Origin: Brassica napus
Taxonomy: Eukaryota > Streptophyta > Magnoliopsida > Brassicales > Brassicaceae
Direction: 5' to 3'
DNA: 64,000 nucleotides
NCBI RefSeq assembly: GCF_020379485.1
Contig: NC_063439.1
Location: 22,754,098-22,818,097 of the forward strand
The stretch's first letter is position 1; the number at the start of each line of letters is the position of its first letter. The translations under genes were made by a program, and so were the position numbers. A model generated the notes under the pieces. That model was not told the DNA's origin and searched no databases. It was given only the letters and a program-made list of their open reading frames with translations. Positions 24,393-33,797 of this stretch are shown here, piece by piece.

Positions 24393-25050
24393 GAGAAGAA
24401 ATCGATGACTGAATCTCCCGTAAGCCTAGTTTTCAAAGTTTTAACGTTTTTTCTAGCATTTGAGTTTGTTTCCAGATTTTTTGTTTAGTTGAAATGTGCG
24501 AAAAATGGGATAACTTCTCAATAACATTAACTAGTTAATAACCCGCGCCTTGCGCAGGATGTAATTATTAGTTTTGTTATTTTTAATAAAAGATATTAAA
24601 TCTGTTTAATCTGGATATTGGTTCGATTTTAAGTTTTTAATCTTCTAAAATATAACTATTATTTTAAATTAATATTCATTTCAGTTTATTCGGTTAAAAT
24701 GTTTGATTTTTTTTGGTTTTTTCCGGTAAAAACCAAAAATTAATATTATTTATTTATTTTCATGTTATGGATTTTAAATAGTCGTCATGTCGAACCAATA
24801 GTTTCATATTATAGTTTCGAAATAGATAATAGTTTAAGAAAAATAAAAGAAAATTATTAAGATAGATCATTTCACTACAATTTGGTCGGTAGTGAAAGAA
24901 GCATAAGAAAAATATTTCAACTTTAAAAAAAATAGATATTTCAGTTGTGGTGAATACTTAGTTACAAGGTGCTCACATCAAACTGCACATGTATGTGCTA
25001 AAAAGTATATAAAAATAGTTTTTTTTACAGAAAACGGCTATTCTATTGAC

Positions 25051-25240
25051 TCAAACTTGAGGTGGTTTGGAGAGCAAGACCGGAATAGAACAATCAATAA
25101 AACATAAATACTTATGAAAAGAACGTGCATTCCTAGCTAAAGAATCTGCAATCTCATTTTGCATCCTTGGGATGTGGGTGATCTTGAAGTCCGAAAAACA
25201 CAATCGAAGAGCTTGAATGATTTCCAGCTCAGTTGAGAAG
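25051..25240 (-). pseudogene. RNase H-like (RVT_3) C-terminal fragment
   Basis: The minus-strand frame contains FSTELEIIQALRLCFSDF, KITHIPRMQNEIADSLARNA and RSFHKYLCFIDCSIP. The pattern H-I-P-R-x-x-N-x-x-A-D-x-L-A-R is characteristic of the RNase H domain at the C terminus of plant LINE polyproteins and the related domesticated RVT_3 proteins. The N-terminal part of the domain, with the first catalytic acidic residues, is missing and is replaced by AT-rich sequence. It is a captured or truncated fragment. Confidence 0.65.
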
Positions 25241-25841
25241 TTGGTATATATAAAAATAATTGATAAATATATAAACATATTATTAATTAATATTAAATGA
25301 TATTTTTGTTCAAAATAATACATGAAAGATATAATTTAAATGAGTTTAAAATAAAAAAGGTCTTGATATTAGTCATTTTTACATATAAAGAAAGTAAAAT
25401 TGTATCCGTAAATATGGGTGGGCACAGATCGAATATCTGGGTATTTGGAAGCATTCGTGTCAATTCGATCTTTGGCCACCTAGATATTCAGTGACTCAAA
25501 TATCCAAAATGTTTTAGAATTTTAAATAATATCTAATTTGATCTGTAATAACATTTTATTACAAAAATAAAACATTATTTAACTTTTTAAATTTTAGTAC
25601 CTAATATAATAAATTTAATTCATAAAAACATTATAAAACTGATATATAGTATAATATATATAACGTATATATATAATTCTTTACATATATGTATATATAT
25701 ACATATAACATATCGAATTAGATATATGTTCCTAAAAATATTGGTATTTGTGATTTGCTTCTTTTTGGATATTGTATTTTAGTATTTGATTTGTTTCGCA
25801 GAGTTACAGATATCCAGATTTTTTGGTTCAAATCAAAACGG

Positions 25842-25969
25842 ATAACAAATTGAATCAAAATTTTATGAATATTTTGCTCAACTTTATATGTAAACAATAA
25901 TATATATATATTATTGTTTACATATAAAGTTGAGCAAAATATTCATAAAATTTTAATTCAATTCGTTAT
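25842..25969. repeat. Near-perfect 128-bp palindrome
   Basis: The arms are centred between 25905 and 25906. The inner 49 bp of each arm are perfectly complementary, and the full 64-bp arms have only two mismatches (25847/25964 and 25856/25955). The centre is a TA run. The transcript would fold into one long hairpin. Confidence 0.9.
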
Positions 25970-26455
25970 TCATATATATATATATATATAGTTTTGGCTT
26001 TTGATTCATTATCTCTTTTTATTCGAATTGAAGAATTCAGAGTTTTATTGGAATCATGTACGTGAGTTTTATATTAAAAAAATGCAAAATACATAGTGTA
26101 AACACATTTATGAATATAGTGTGAACGCGTTAATATACTTATTATCAAATCATTATGAGGCTTCTACGTGTCTATTATAGTATGAATGCATTTATTACAA
26201 TGTTTCTCTTTTAATATACGAGGGATATCTCCTTAATTCTTAAATTTCACGAAAAACTAAGCCACTAAACCTTTTTATTTCGTTGAGAAATTGCAAGTTC
26301 TACCCAAGAAATAAATCTTTATCTCATTAATCAAATCTAAAAACTGCATATTAACCTAAGCATAAAACAAAAAGGATAAATTATCTCAATTCAAATATCT
26401 ATCTGATAAATAATGCAGATAAATATTTTATCGCTGATTATTTTAAATGGAGAAA

Positions 26456-26917
26456 TGATGAAGATAGATATCTTATCGTTTATGATTATTTTAAATTGAA
26501 ATAACTATTCTTTATTGTTTTAGAGTCTTACTGTTTTATGGTTTTCTTTTGTATAGGGTTGAAGTTTATATACAGTTCTTAGATTTGATTAATAAGATTG
26601 AAAGTTTTCTCTTATTTTTCTTGTTACGGAAAGAACTTGCGAGTTTTTACCGAAATAAGAAGGCTTGATCATGTTTAATGGAGGTTCTTAGAGTGGAGTT
26701 CTTAGCAGAATATATGAACCCGTCTCTTAACTTTTAAATGAGATTAAATATTTTATTTAAGAACCAGTTCTTAACTTTTTTAGTTAAGAGTTAAGAGACG
26801 GGTTCTTATATTCCGATAAGAACTCCGTCCTAAAAACCTCCAATAAACATGCTTTTAGTTTCTGGGGCATTCTAAGACTAAATAATCAGGTTATGGTAGC
26901 TTCTGCTAGCTACATCA
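26456..26917 (+). mobile_element. LTR related to the 19.2-kb element, interrupted by a MITE
   Basis: It starts TGATGAAGATAG and ends CTAGCTACATCA. It shares the order of motifs seen in the 19.2-kb LTRs (TTTATTGTTTTAG, GATTTGATTAATAA, TTCTTGTT, CTAAGACTAAATAA, CTTCTGCTA). A PBS-like TCAAAGC follows at 26921-26927. The first 40 bases are duplicated just upstream (26411-26450). No partner LTR was found, so it is a solo or truncated LTR. A palindromic MITE at about 26670-26851 interrupts it. Confidence 0.55.
26670..26851. mobile_element. Foldback MITE nested in the LTR
   Basis: Inverted repeats of about 60 bp form the two halves: CATGTTTAATGGAGGTTCTTA on the left matches the reverse complement of TAAAAACCTCCAATAAACATG on the right, and GAACCCGTCTCTTAAC matches GTTAAGAGACGGGTTC. 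There is no ORF. The exact ends are ambiguous because AAT (26677-26679, 26842-26844) could be a 3-bp target duplication inside the longer symmetry. Confidence 0.7.
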
Positions 26918-27181
26918 ATGTCAAAGCAAATATGAAATTCTGGTGAAATGTATTGTTCATATTTATACGTAGGATGAAACATGTGCAAAAGAAAGCTGAA
27001 GAAGTTAAGTTGCAAAGTTACATCTCAAATCATGAACTGGAGCATTGGTTTAGTCAATTGGCTTGAGGGCTGTTACGGAACATGGATTTTAGGCAATTGC
27101 CGAAATGATAGAAGACTCCATGATAGATGGAAACAAGAGAAAAGAAGAACAAAAACAAGAAGCAAATCAACGAAAACACAA

Positions 27182-27499
27182 TTAGATGTAACGAGAGAAG
27201 ATGCAGACACAGGAACGTTTAAAACGATATACAATAAAATGAAAAAGAGTCAAACAACCTTCAGAGAGAAGGGTACCGCCAGCTTCTTCTGCCTCATCAT
27301 CACCATCATCATCATCATCTTCATCATCATCATCATCAATCTCCACAACGTTGTCCTCTTCGCTCAGTGGATTCTCTTGCCCCAGATTGTTGTTCTCCGC
27401 TGCCTTCTCCTTGGACTCCTCAACAGCCACGATAATGCTTTCACAAATTTCGGGTTGGGGTGCGGAAGAGCTTGCAGAAGACACAACATGGTTCTCCAT
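27182..27499 (-). CDS. C2H2 paralogue lacking the zinc finger
   Basis: This 105-aa ORF is a tandem partner of the gene at 28263-29117. Its N terminus (MENHVVSSASSSAPQPE, IIVAVEESKEKAAENNN) matches that protein's first 40 residues. It then jumps to the acidic C-terminal segment (EDNVVEIDDDDDEDDDDD) that aligns with KDNVVVIDDDDDEPDED. About 190 codons with the whole zinc finger are absent. After the acidic run it reads into sequence (LLSEGCLTLFHF) whose DNA matches the 3' UTR of the intact gene. The promoter region, including the AATAAATAACG box at 27588-27598, is conserved. It may be a pseudogene, or an expressed small acidic protein without DNA binding. Confidence 0.5.
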   Translation of the reverse strand: MENHVVSSASSSAPQPEICESIIVAVEESKEKAAENNNLGQENPLSEEDNVVEIDDDDDEDDDDDGDDEAEEAGGTLLSEGCLTLFHFIVYRFKRSCVCIFSRYI

Positions 27500-28262
27500 T
27501 ACAAATTCTTTTTTTCTTTAGTTTATTTTTTTCGGATTGTGAAGTGAACTCTATCTGTTTGTGCTTAGATTCTCAGAAGTGAGGACGTTATTTATTGAGT
27601 AGATAACGTCAAATTATGGTAGAAAATCTCCAAGGTGTGAATTTAATCAAAATCAGAATTTACTTTGAATTCATATCTCAAAATATAATAACAAATTATT
27701 TACGCTAATTAGTCAAAGTAGCATCTTTCAGTGTTATGATAAGATGGTGTTATTCTTCCCCAATTTTATACAAATATTTAATTATTTGCATGTACAAGAA
27801 AATTGGAATAAGATAATTAATTTGATGCATTTCATTTTATTTTCATAGCAAAGATATTGGTCTATACCACTATGGTTCGTGCCATGTACTAATATGTATA
27901 CATCCATCCTGAAACGCAGATTTCTTCACAAGTTCTCAAAAATTCAACACTATTACTAATAACTCTCACTAACTTAAATAAGAAAATATATATTTGGATA
28001 TCTACTTTTTGTGATCAGTGTCCTTAAAATTATGAGATGTAGAAAAGAAAGGGATGAATAGTTCAGATTTATAAAGTAAATCAACCAAAACACAATTACA
28101 TGTGAATATAAGAAGAGATACTACAGACAAAAGGAACATTCATAACGAGATACAATAAAAATTAAAGAGAAAAACAACCTTCAGAGAGAGAGAGAGAGAG
28201 ATGTGATGGAAAGAGAGGTCTCTAATAGCAATGAAACCTCAAAAATGAAAACTAAACAATAC

Positions 28263-29117
28263 TCAAAGGGATAAATCCTTGCCCCAGCTTTTAGGGTTAT
28301 CTTCATCTGGCTCATCATCATCATCATCAATCACCACAACGTTGTCCTTCTCGCCCACACGATTCCCTTGCGGATACAAATTTCTAGGAAGATTGGTGGA
28401 TCGAGGACGAAGAAAAGGAGGAACGTTTCTAGGGAACATCGGGGCATAGGTGGGTCTGGGCCCAAGTCCCCTTGAAGAGGAACCATCGGTAAAAGTGTTC
28501 CCTGTGAAGAAGCGAGTAGGAGCCATGCGAGGAGCAACGTTCATGTCCATGGGCCCGACTCCGCTATTGAATGATGGGTAAACGCCGCCGCTTCCTCTAC
28601 GTTTGAAAGATTCAAGAGTGATCCCAAGATGATTATCATTTGATAAAGCATCTTCTGAATACCCACCTAGGAGCAAGTGAGGCTTGTCAATGTAACGGTT
28701 CAAAAAGGAGAGTCCGGGGAAGTCTTCTTCCATCTCCTTCCTCTTCTTTTCCCACTCACGATCATGCTTGTGCGCGTTCTGGTGGCCACCTAGGGCCTGG
28801 GTGGTTGAGAACCCTTTACTGCAAAACTGACAAGTGTAGATCTTATTAGATCTTGATGGGTAAAGCATCGTCATCTCTGTACCTGTTCGGACAGCACCAG
28901 ACCCGAGACTAGGGTTCTCACTCCCCCTTTCAGACCCGAGACTAGGGTTCTCACTCCTCCTTTCAGACATAACCTCCTGGTCAGAAGGCACGAGGCTCAG
29001 ATTGTTGTTGTTCTCCGTTGCCTTCTCGTTGGACTCCTCCACGGCCACGATAGTGTCTTTGCTGGTTTCGGGTTGGGGTGAGGAAGAGCTTGCAGAAGAC
29101 ATAACTTCGTTCTCCAT
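28263..29117 (-). CDS. C2H2 zinc-finger protein with QALGGH motif
   Basis: Single-exon gene of 284 aa. The start at 29117 (MENEVMSSAS) is preferred over the longer frame to 29300 because it matches the paralogue's start and because TATA-like sequence lies at about 29200-29210. One plant-type C2H2 finger (residues 94-119) has Cys96, Cys99, His112 and His116 with QALGGH at 107-112, the motif of plant EPF-type fingers, so it probably acts in the nucleus as a DNA-binding regulator. N-terminal Ser-rich text and a doubled SENPSLGS precede the finger. The C terminus is acidic (VVVIDDDDDE) and ends KDLSL, which resembles an EAR-type repression motif but is not canonical. By order it corresponds to Arabidopsis At5g27880 (from memory). 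Confidence 0.85.
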   Translation of the reverse strand: MENEVMSSASSSSPQPETSKDTIVAVEESNEKATENNNNLSLVPSDQEVMSERRSENPSLGSERGSENPSLGSGAVRTGTEMTMLYPSRSNKIYTCQFCSKGFSTTQALGGHQNAHKHDREWEKKRKEMEEDFPGLSFLNRYIDKPHLLLGGYSEDALSNDNHLGITLESFKRRGSGGVYPSFNSGVGPMDMNVAPRMAPTRFFTGNTFTDGSSSRGLGPRPTYAPMFPRNVPPFLRPRSTNLPRNLYPQGNRVGEKDNVVVIDDDDDEPDEDNPKSWGKDLSL

Positions 29118-29195
29118 AACAAGATTTTTTTTTCTTTGATTTTTTTGGATTGAGAAGTGATGTTTATCTTTTTGTGCTGGATTAGGAGAAGTGAA

Positions 29196-29210
29196 GACGC
29201 TATTTATTGA
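29196..29210 (-). promoter_or_regulatory. Core promoter box of the C2H2 gene
   Basis: Minus-strand TCTCAATAAATAGCGTC carries a TATA-like AATAAATA about 85 bp upstream of the start codon. The same block (CTCAATAAATAACGTCCTC) sits at the equivalent place in the 27.2-kb paralogue, so it has been retained after duplication. Confidence 0.45.
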
Positions 29211-29299
29211 GAACACAACCTTAACAATTATGGTATAGAATCTCCAGTGTGTTTTGACCCATAAAAAAAAATCTCCAGTGTGTAAAATTAATAATACCA

Positions 29300-30421
29300 A
29301 AACTACTTTGAATTCAGGTCTCAGAAGTTATGGTTGGTTCTTCAACTATGTTGATTATACTCGTGTAAAAAAACTGTACCAATATATTTAATTATCGTAT
29401 TTTCTTAGCGCAAATCCATAATTTTGAAATATATATATAGTTGTTTCTCTAATCACTTTAACCCTTAAACCATACTCTTTTTTGTCCTCCAGACTAATGT
29501 TTTTGTGTGAAATGTGTATGAAAATAGTTTTTATATCTCGGGATTTACACTCACTGGAATAGTTGTATATATTCGTGCTTACGTATTATACTACTATCAA
29601 TCCATTTTAGAAGTTATTTTGTTTCTCTAATCAACTTTTTCTTTTTAAAAATGGCATTGCACTAAAATAAATATGTACCACTACAACCCTATGGTTTTTA
29701 TTCAGATATGTTACAGTTACACGTATTTACGTTATATATTAATGACTAACATCTCAAAAGTTTGAAAATTGATTTTCTTATAATATAGAAATTACATAAA
29801 AGTAAAGCAAATATTAAAAATTATAATATTTCTATTTTCTTATAAATGCATGTTATATTCTATCTTTTTTGCCAGAAAATATATTTAAAATAACAATTAA
29901 TAAGTTAACTAGTCTTTTTTTTTTGACAGCAAAAAAAAAAAATAACTAGTGAAAGTAGCATATCTTCATGTCATGGAAGAATTAATAAGTTAAAGACTAC
30001 AATTGCTTCTTTGCCATGAGACAAAAATAGTAAACACAAATTGAGATCTTTTAATAGCTTTTCCGGTCGTAATCAACTTTTACTTTCTATCTTTCTATGT
30101 TCTTATTATGAGAAAATTACTCGAAAATGTTTTGGTCAAGAAAAAAGATACCCAAAATGAAAGAAAATGACAAAATGGTGCATGAACTAGAAAGAATAAC
30201 AGCTTTATTCCTAATATTTTGATTTTCAGATATATATGTATATCCAGGAAATGGAAAGCTTGAATACCTTTTAGCATCATTTTTTTTCTTAAATCAGACT
30301 ATAAAACTATTGGTAAAAAATATCTAAGATAAATTCATGAATACTGATTTATTACTTAATAATATGTTGGTTTGTTTTTATCCATCTCTTACTAAAACAA
30401 AACACCATTATCAAATCTATC
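29300..30421. other. AT-rich intergenic region
   Basis: No gene or complete element recognised. Short A/T homopolymers and scattered ORFs of about 60 codons are all compatible with chance. Confidence 0.35.
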
Positions 30422-30445
30422 GGGGGGGGGGGGGGGGGGGGGGGG
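30422..30445. repeat. (G)24 homopolymer
   Basis: Twenty-four consecutive G residues followed by AGGG. It lies 15 bp left of the duplicated flank of the CACTA element. It could be genuine or an assembly or sequencing artefact at a repeat junction. Confidence 0.9.
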
Positions 30446-30459
30446 AGGGATCCGGAATA

Positions 30460-30963
30460 CAACCATTGTATAGTTTTACTTTGCTAAGTTATATGTCTGT
30501 AAATAGTTAGACAAAGGTGCACTACAAGAAAACAGCGACATACTGAGGAAAAAAATCGTCGGTATGTTGTCGGAATAACGCTATTCCGACGACATACCGA
30601 CGAAAAAAGTCCTCGGAAATAATTCCTCGGAATTTCATTTTTCCTCGGAAATTCCTCGGAAATTTCCGACGGAATTCCGAGGAAATGAATTTCCGAGGAA
30701 ATTCCGAGGACCAACCATTGTATAGTTTTACTTTGCTAAGTTATATGTCTGTAAATAGTTAGACAAAGGTGCACTACAAGAAAACAGCGACATACTGAGG
30801 AAAAAAATCGTCGGTATGTCGTCGGAATAACGCTATTCCGACGACATACCGACGAAAAAAGTCCTCGGAAATAACTCCTCGGAATTTCATTTTTCCTCGG
30901 AAATTCTTCGGAAATTTCCGACGGAATTCCGAGGAAATGAATTTCCGAGGAAATTCCGAGGAC
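30460..30963. repeat. 252-bp tandem duplication of CACTA 5' end plus host flank
   Basis: Two direct copies, 30460-30711 and 30712-30963, each contain about 60 bp of host flank (CAACCATTGTATAGTTTTAC onward), the GTG target duplication, and about 190 bp of the element's 5' terminus. They are nearly identical. Confidence 0.9.
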
Positions 30964-33285
30964 CACAAGTTCGTCGGAATTTCCTCGGAATATTCCGAGG
31001 AAGATGTCGTCGGAATATCCCGAGGGATACACTTCCTCGGAATATTTCCAAAATTTAAAAAAAATAAATAAATTTATTTTTTTAAATTGAAATTCGAAAA
31101 TATAAAATTAAAATTAAAATAGAAAACATATTTAAAATACAAAAAAAATAAAATAGTTTTTATAAATAAAAAAATGTTTTATAAATACAAAATTAGTTAT
31201 AATAAATATAAATATTTTTATAAATATGAAATCATCTTTTTATAAATACAAAATAGTTTTTATAAATACAAAAAAAAATAAACTAGTTTTTATAAATAAA
31301 AAAAATGTTTTATAAATACAAAATTAGTTATAATAAATATAAATATTTTTATAAATATGAAATCATCTTTTTATAAATACAAAATAGTTTTTATAAATAC
31401 AAAAAATAATAAAATAGTGTTTATAAATCAAAAAAATGTTTTATAAATACAAAATTAGTTTTAATAAATATAAATATTTTTATAAATATGAAATCATCTT
31501 TTTATAAATACAAAATAGTTTTTATAAATACAAAAAATAATAAAATAGTGTTTATAAATAAAAAAATGTTTTATAAAAACAAAATTAGTTTTAATAAATA
31601 TAAAATAGTATAAAAATTAAAAAAATAGTTTAAATAAATCGCAAAAACAATTAATAATTACAAAAAATAGTTTTAAAATTATTTAAAATGTTAAATAATT
31701 ACAAAAAATAGTTTTCATAATATTAAAAATGTTTAATAAATATAGAAATTTATATTTTATATATAAAATACATAAAACGTTTTATAACCACAAAAAATGA
31801 TTTTAAATATTATATATATGATTTTTAATCTTAAAAAAAGTTTTATAGATTTTAAAAATGTTTAATAAATATATAAATGAATTTAAAATGCAAAAAATAG
31901 ATTTTATATACAAAAAACGTTTTCAATATATATATATAATTACAAATTCGATTTTTATAACCACAAAATTAATAAAAACTAAAAAAAAAAAATTCAAATC
32001 AAGTGAAATACATAATCAAACTCGATTTTACACAAATCTACCATTCACCCTAACAAAATCTATAAATCTCATTCCAAAATCATCAAATCTACTTAAAAAC
32101 CATACAAATCTAACCTAAAAGAGTGGGATAGGGTTCATACATGAGGATTAGGGTGGAAATCGCGAGGGAGAAGAGAGAAAGCGCCGTAAATCGCAAGGGA
32201 GAAGAGAGGAGTCGACGAAATCGCAGGGGAAAGAGAGAGTGCGGCGGAGAGAAATGGGGAAGAAGGTCGGGCTCGACCTAATAAAATGAGGGGTCCGACG
32301 GAAATTATCCGTCGGAATTTCCTCGAAAATATTTACTATATCCGTCGGAATTTCCTCGGAAATCATTAATTCAATTTTCGCGAAATATTTGGCGGCTTGG
32401 TTTACCCGGTTAAATGAAAATATTCCGAGGAACCAGGTTTCCTCGGAATTTCCTCGGAATTTACCGAGGAAATTCTGAGGAACCAGGGTTTGGGGTTTCA
32501 AAACATCGATTATTTTCGCCGTATTTCATTTCTTATACAATTATAATGCATACCATTGAGGATTCTTTGTATAGATGATCATAAACCATGAAATAACAAA
32601 ATTTCAAAAATAATTGTAAGTATTCCCTTTACCGTTTGTTAAAGTGTATAAGTGTTTCTCTTATGTTGTGTGATTTTCGTTCATGCAATCGTAAAAGTGT
32701 TTGTTATTGGGTAAAACACCAAAGTTTGACTTTATAATCTGGTTAAGACACTTAATGAAGGTTATATACGTGTTATTCAATCCGTAAAACGTTGTTTTCG
32801 GTTTAAAACCCCAAGTTCCTCGGAATTTCCTCGGAATTTTCCGAGAGAATTCCGAGGAAAACTCTATCGTCGTCGGAATTTCCTCGGAAAATTCCGAGGA
32901 AATTCCGAGGAAAAGGAATGTATAATCAAATCCCTAAATCGACAAGATCTATTCCGAAGAAATTTCGAGGAAAACCTTTCTGCCCTCGGAATTTCCTCGG
33001 AATTTTTAAAATCCCTCCAACGGCTCTCCAACGGCTCTCTAACGTCTATAATATTTCCTCGGAATTCATCGGTTTTTTCTGAAGAATACTATTTTCCTCG
33101 GTATTCCGTCGAAATATTCCGACAAAATGAATTTTCCTCGGAATTCCGTCGGTATATTCCGAGGAAAATCCGAGGAAGCCAAATTTTGTGTTTCCTCGGA
33201 ATTGCCTCGGAAATTCCTCGGTATATTCCGAGGAATTCATTTTCCGTCGGAACGTCCGTCAGAATACCGCTGTTTTCTTGTAGTG
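30520..33285. mobile_element. Non-autonomous CACTA (En/Spm-type) transposon
   Basis: The left terminus CACTACAAGAAAACAGCG (30520, and again at 30772) and the right terminus CGCTGTTTTCTTGTAGTG (ending 33285) are perfect inverted repeats. GTG (30517-30519, 30769-30771 and 33286-33288) is the 3-bp target duplication typical of CACTA elements. Both subterminal zones are packed with direct and inverted TTCCGAGGAAATTCCG-type repeats. The middle is AT-rich, with four tandem units of about 131 bp (31130-31640). There is no transposase ORF; the ORFs in the ends are repeat artefacts. Confidence 0.93.
31130..31640. repeat. Four tandem units of about 131 bp inside the CACTA element
   Basis: The phrase ATGTTTTATAAATACAAAAT starts at 31174, 31305, 31436 and (diverged) 31566, giving periods of 131, 131 and 130 bp. 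The units are AT-rich and non-coding. Confidence 0.85.
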
Positions 33286-33288
33286 GTG

Positions 33289-33797
33289 ATACTCCATTAA
33301 AACTTGTATACAAAGATGAACAATCTAAGTATTGTAAGCTGTAGTCCAGTTTTATTATTGTACAATTTTGTTCATAATTTTATCTGATATACCTACATTG
33401 ACATGCATTGTTTACTGTTTACATTTAAATTTAGATTTGCAGCAAAAGATCTTTAGATAATCTTAATTTAAGGTATCAATGGATTAATCCATGTTTAGTA
33501 ACTCATAGAGAAAAAAAGCCGAAACCACAAACCTATTTTGTGTTTGTATCTCTCACGCTCTTAATCCGGACGACTTTCTCGCAAAACCTCATAAAACAAA
33601 GCAAGCAAAACTACAAACCTCTTTATCTATCTGAAACAAAACTTTCATTGTGAACATTTTTAAAAATTATAATAAAACTTACACTCCTAAGGAGGCTACG
33701 TAAGCTTCAAAAGAGGAGTCTCTATACAATAAAACAATAAATAGTTCTTTAGAAAAATAGAAAATAATATAAAAAGAACAACAAAAATTGATAGAAA
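33289..33797. promoter_or_regulatory. Upstream region of the pectinesterase gene
   Basis: About 510 bp separate the CACTA element from the PME28 start codon, so the element ends within what would be the promoter-proximal region. No clear TATA box could be fixed. An A-rich leader (AAAAAGAACAACAAAAATTG) directly precedes the ATG. Confidence 0.4.

Larger units (their letters stand above)
24531..26225 (-). mobile_element. Non-autonomous Helitron, 1.7 kb, with captured RNase H fragment
   Basis: Read on the minus strand it starts TCCCTCGTATATTAAAAGAG at 26225 after A and ends with CTAG (24531-24534) before T. The 3' hairpin is TGCGC AAG GCGCG (about 24544-24556). Inside are an RNase H-like fragment (25051-25240) and a near-perfect 128-bp palindrome (25842-25969). 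There is no Rep/helicase ORF. Confidence 0.7.

Noticed and set aside
26981..27547. 188-aa plus-strand ORF opposite the truncated C2H2 paralogue
   Set aside because: It is antisense to the acidic/GAT repeat and former UTR; the His/Ile run is a shadow of Asp codons.
30484..31032. ORFs with repeated FPRKFISSEF-like text and similar ones at 32148-33313
   Set aside because: They follow the TTCCGAGGAAATTCC subterminal repeats of the CACTA element and are not proteins.
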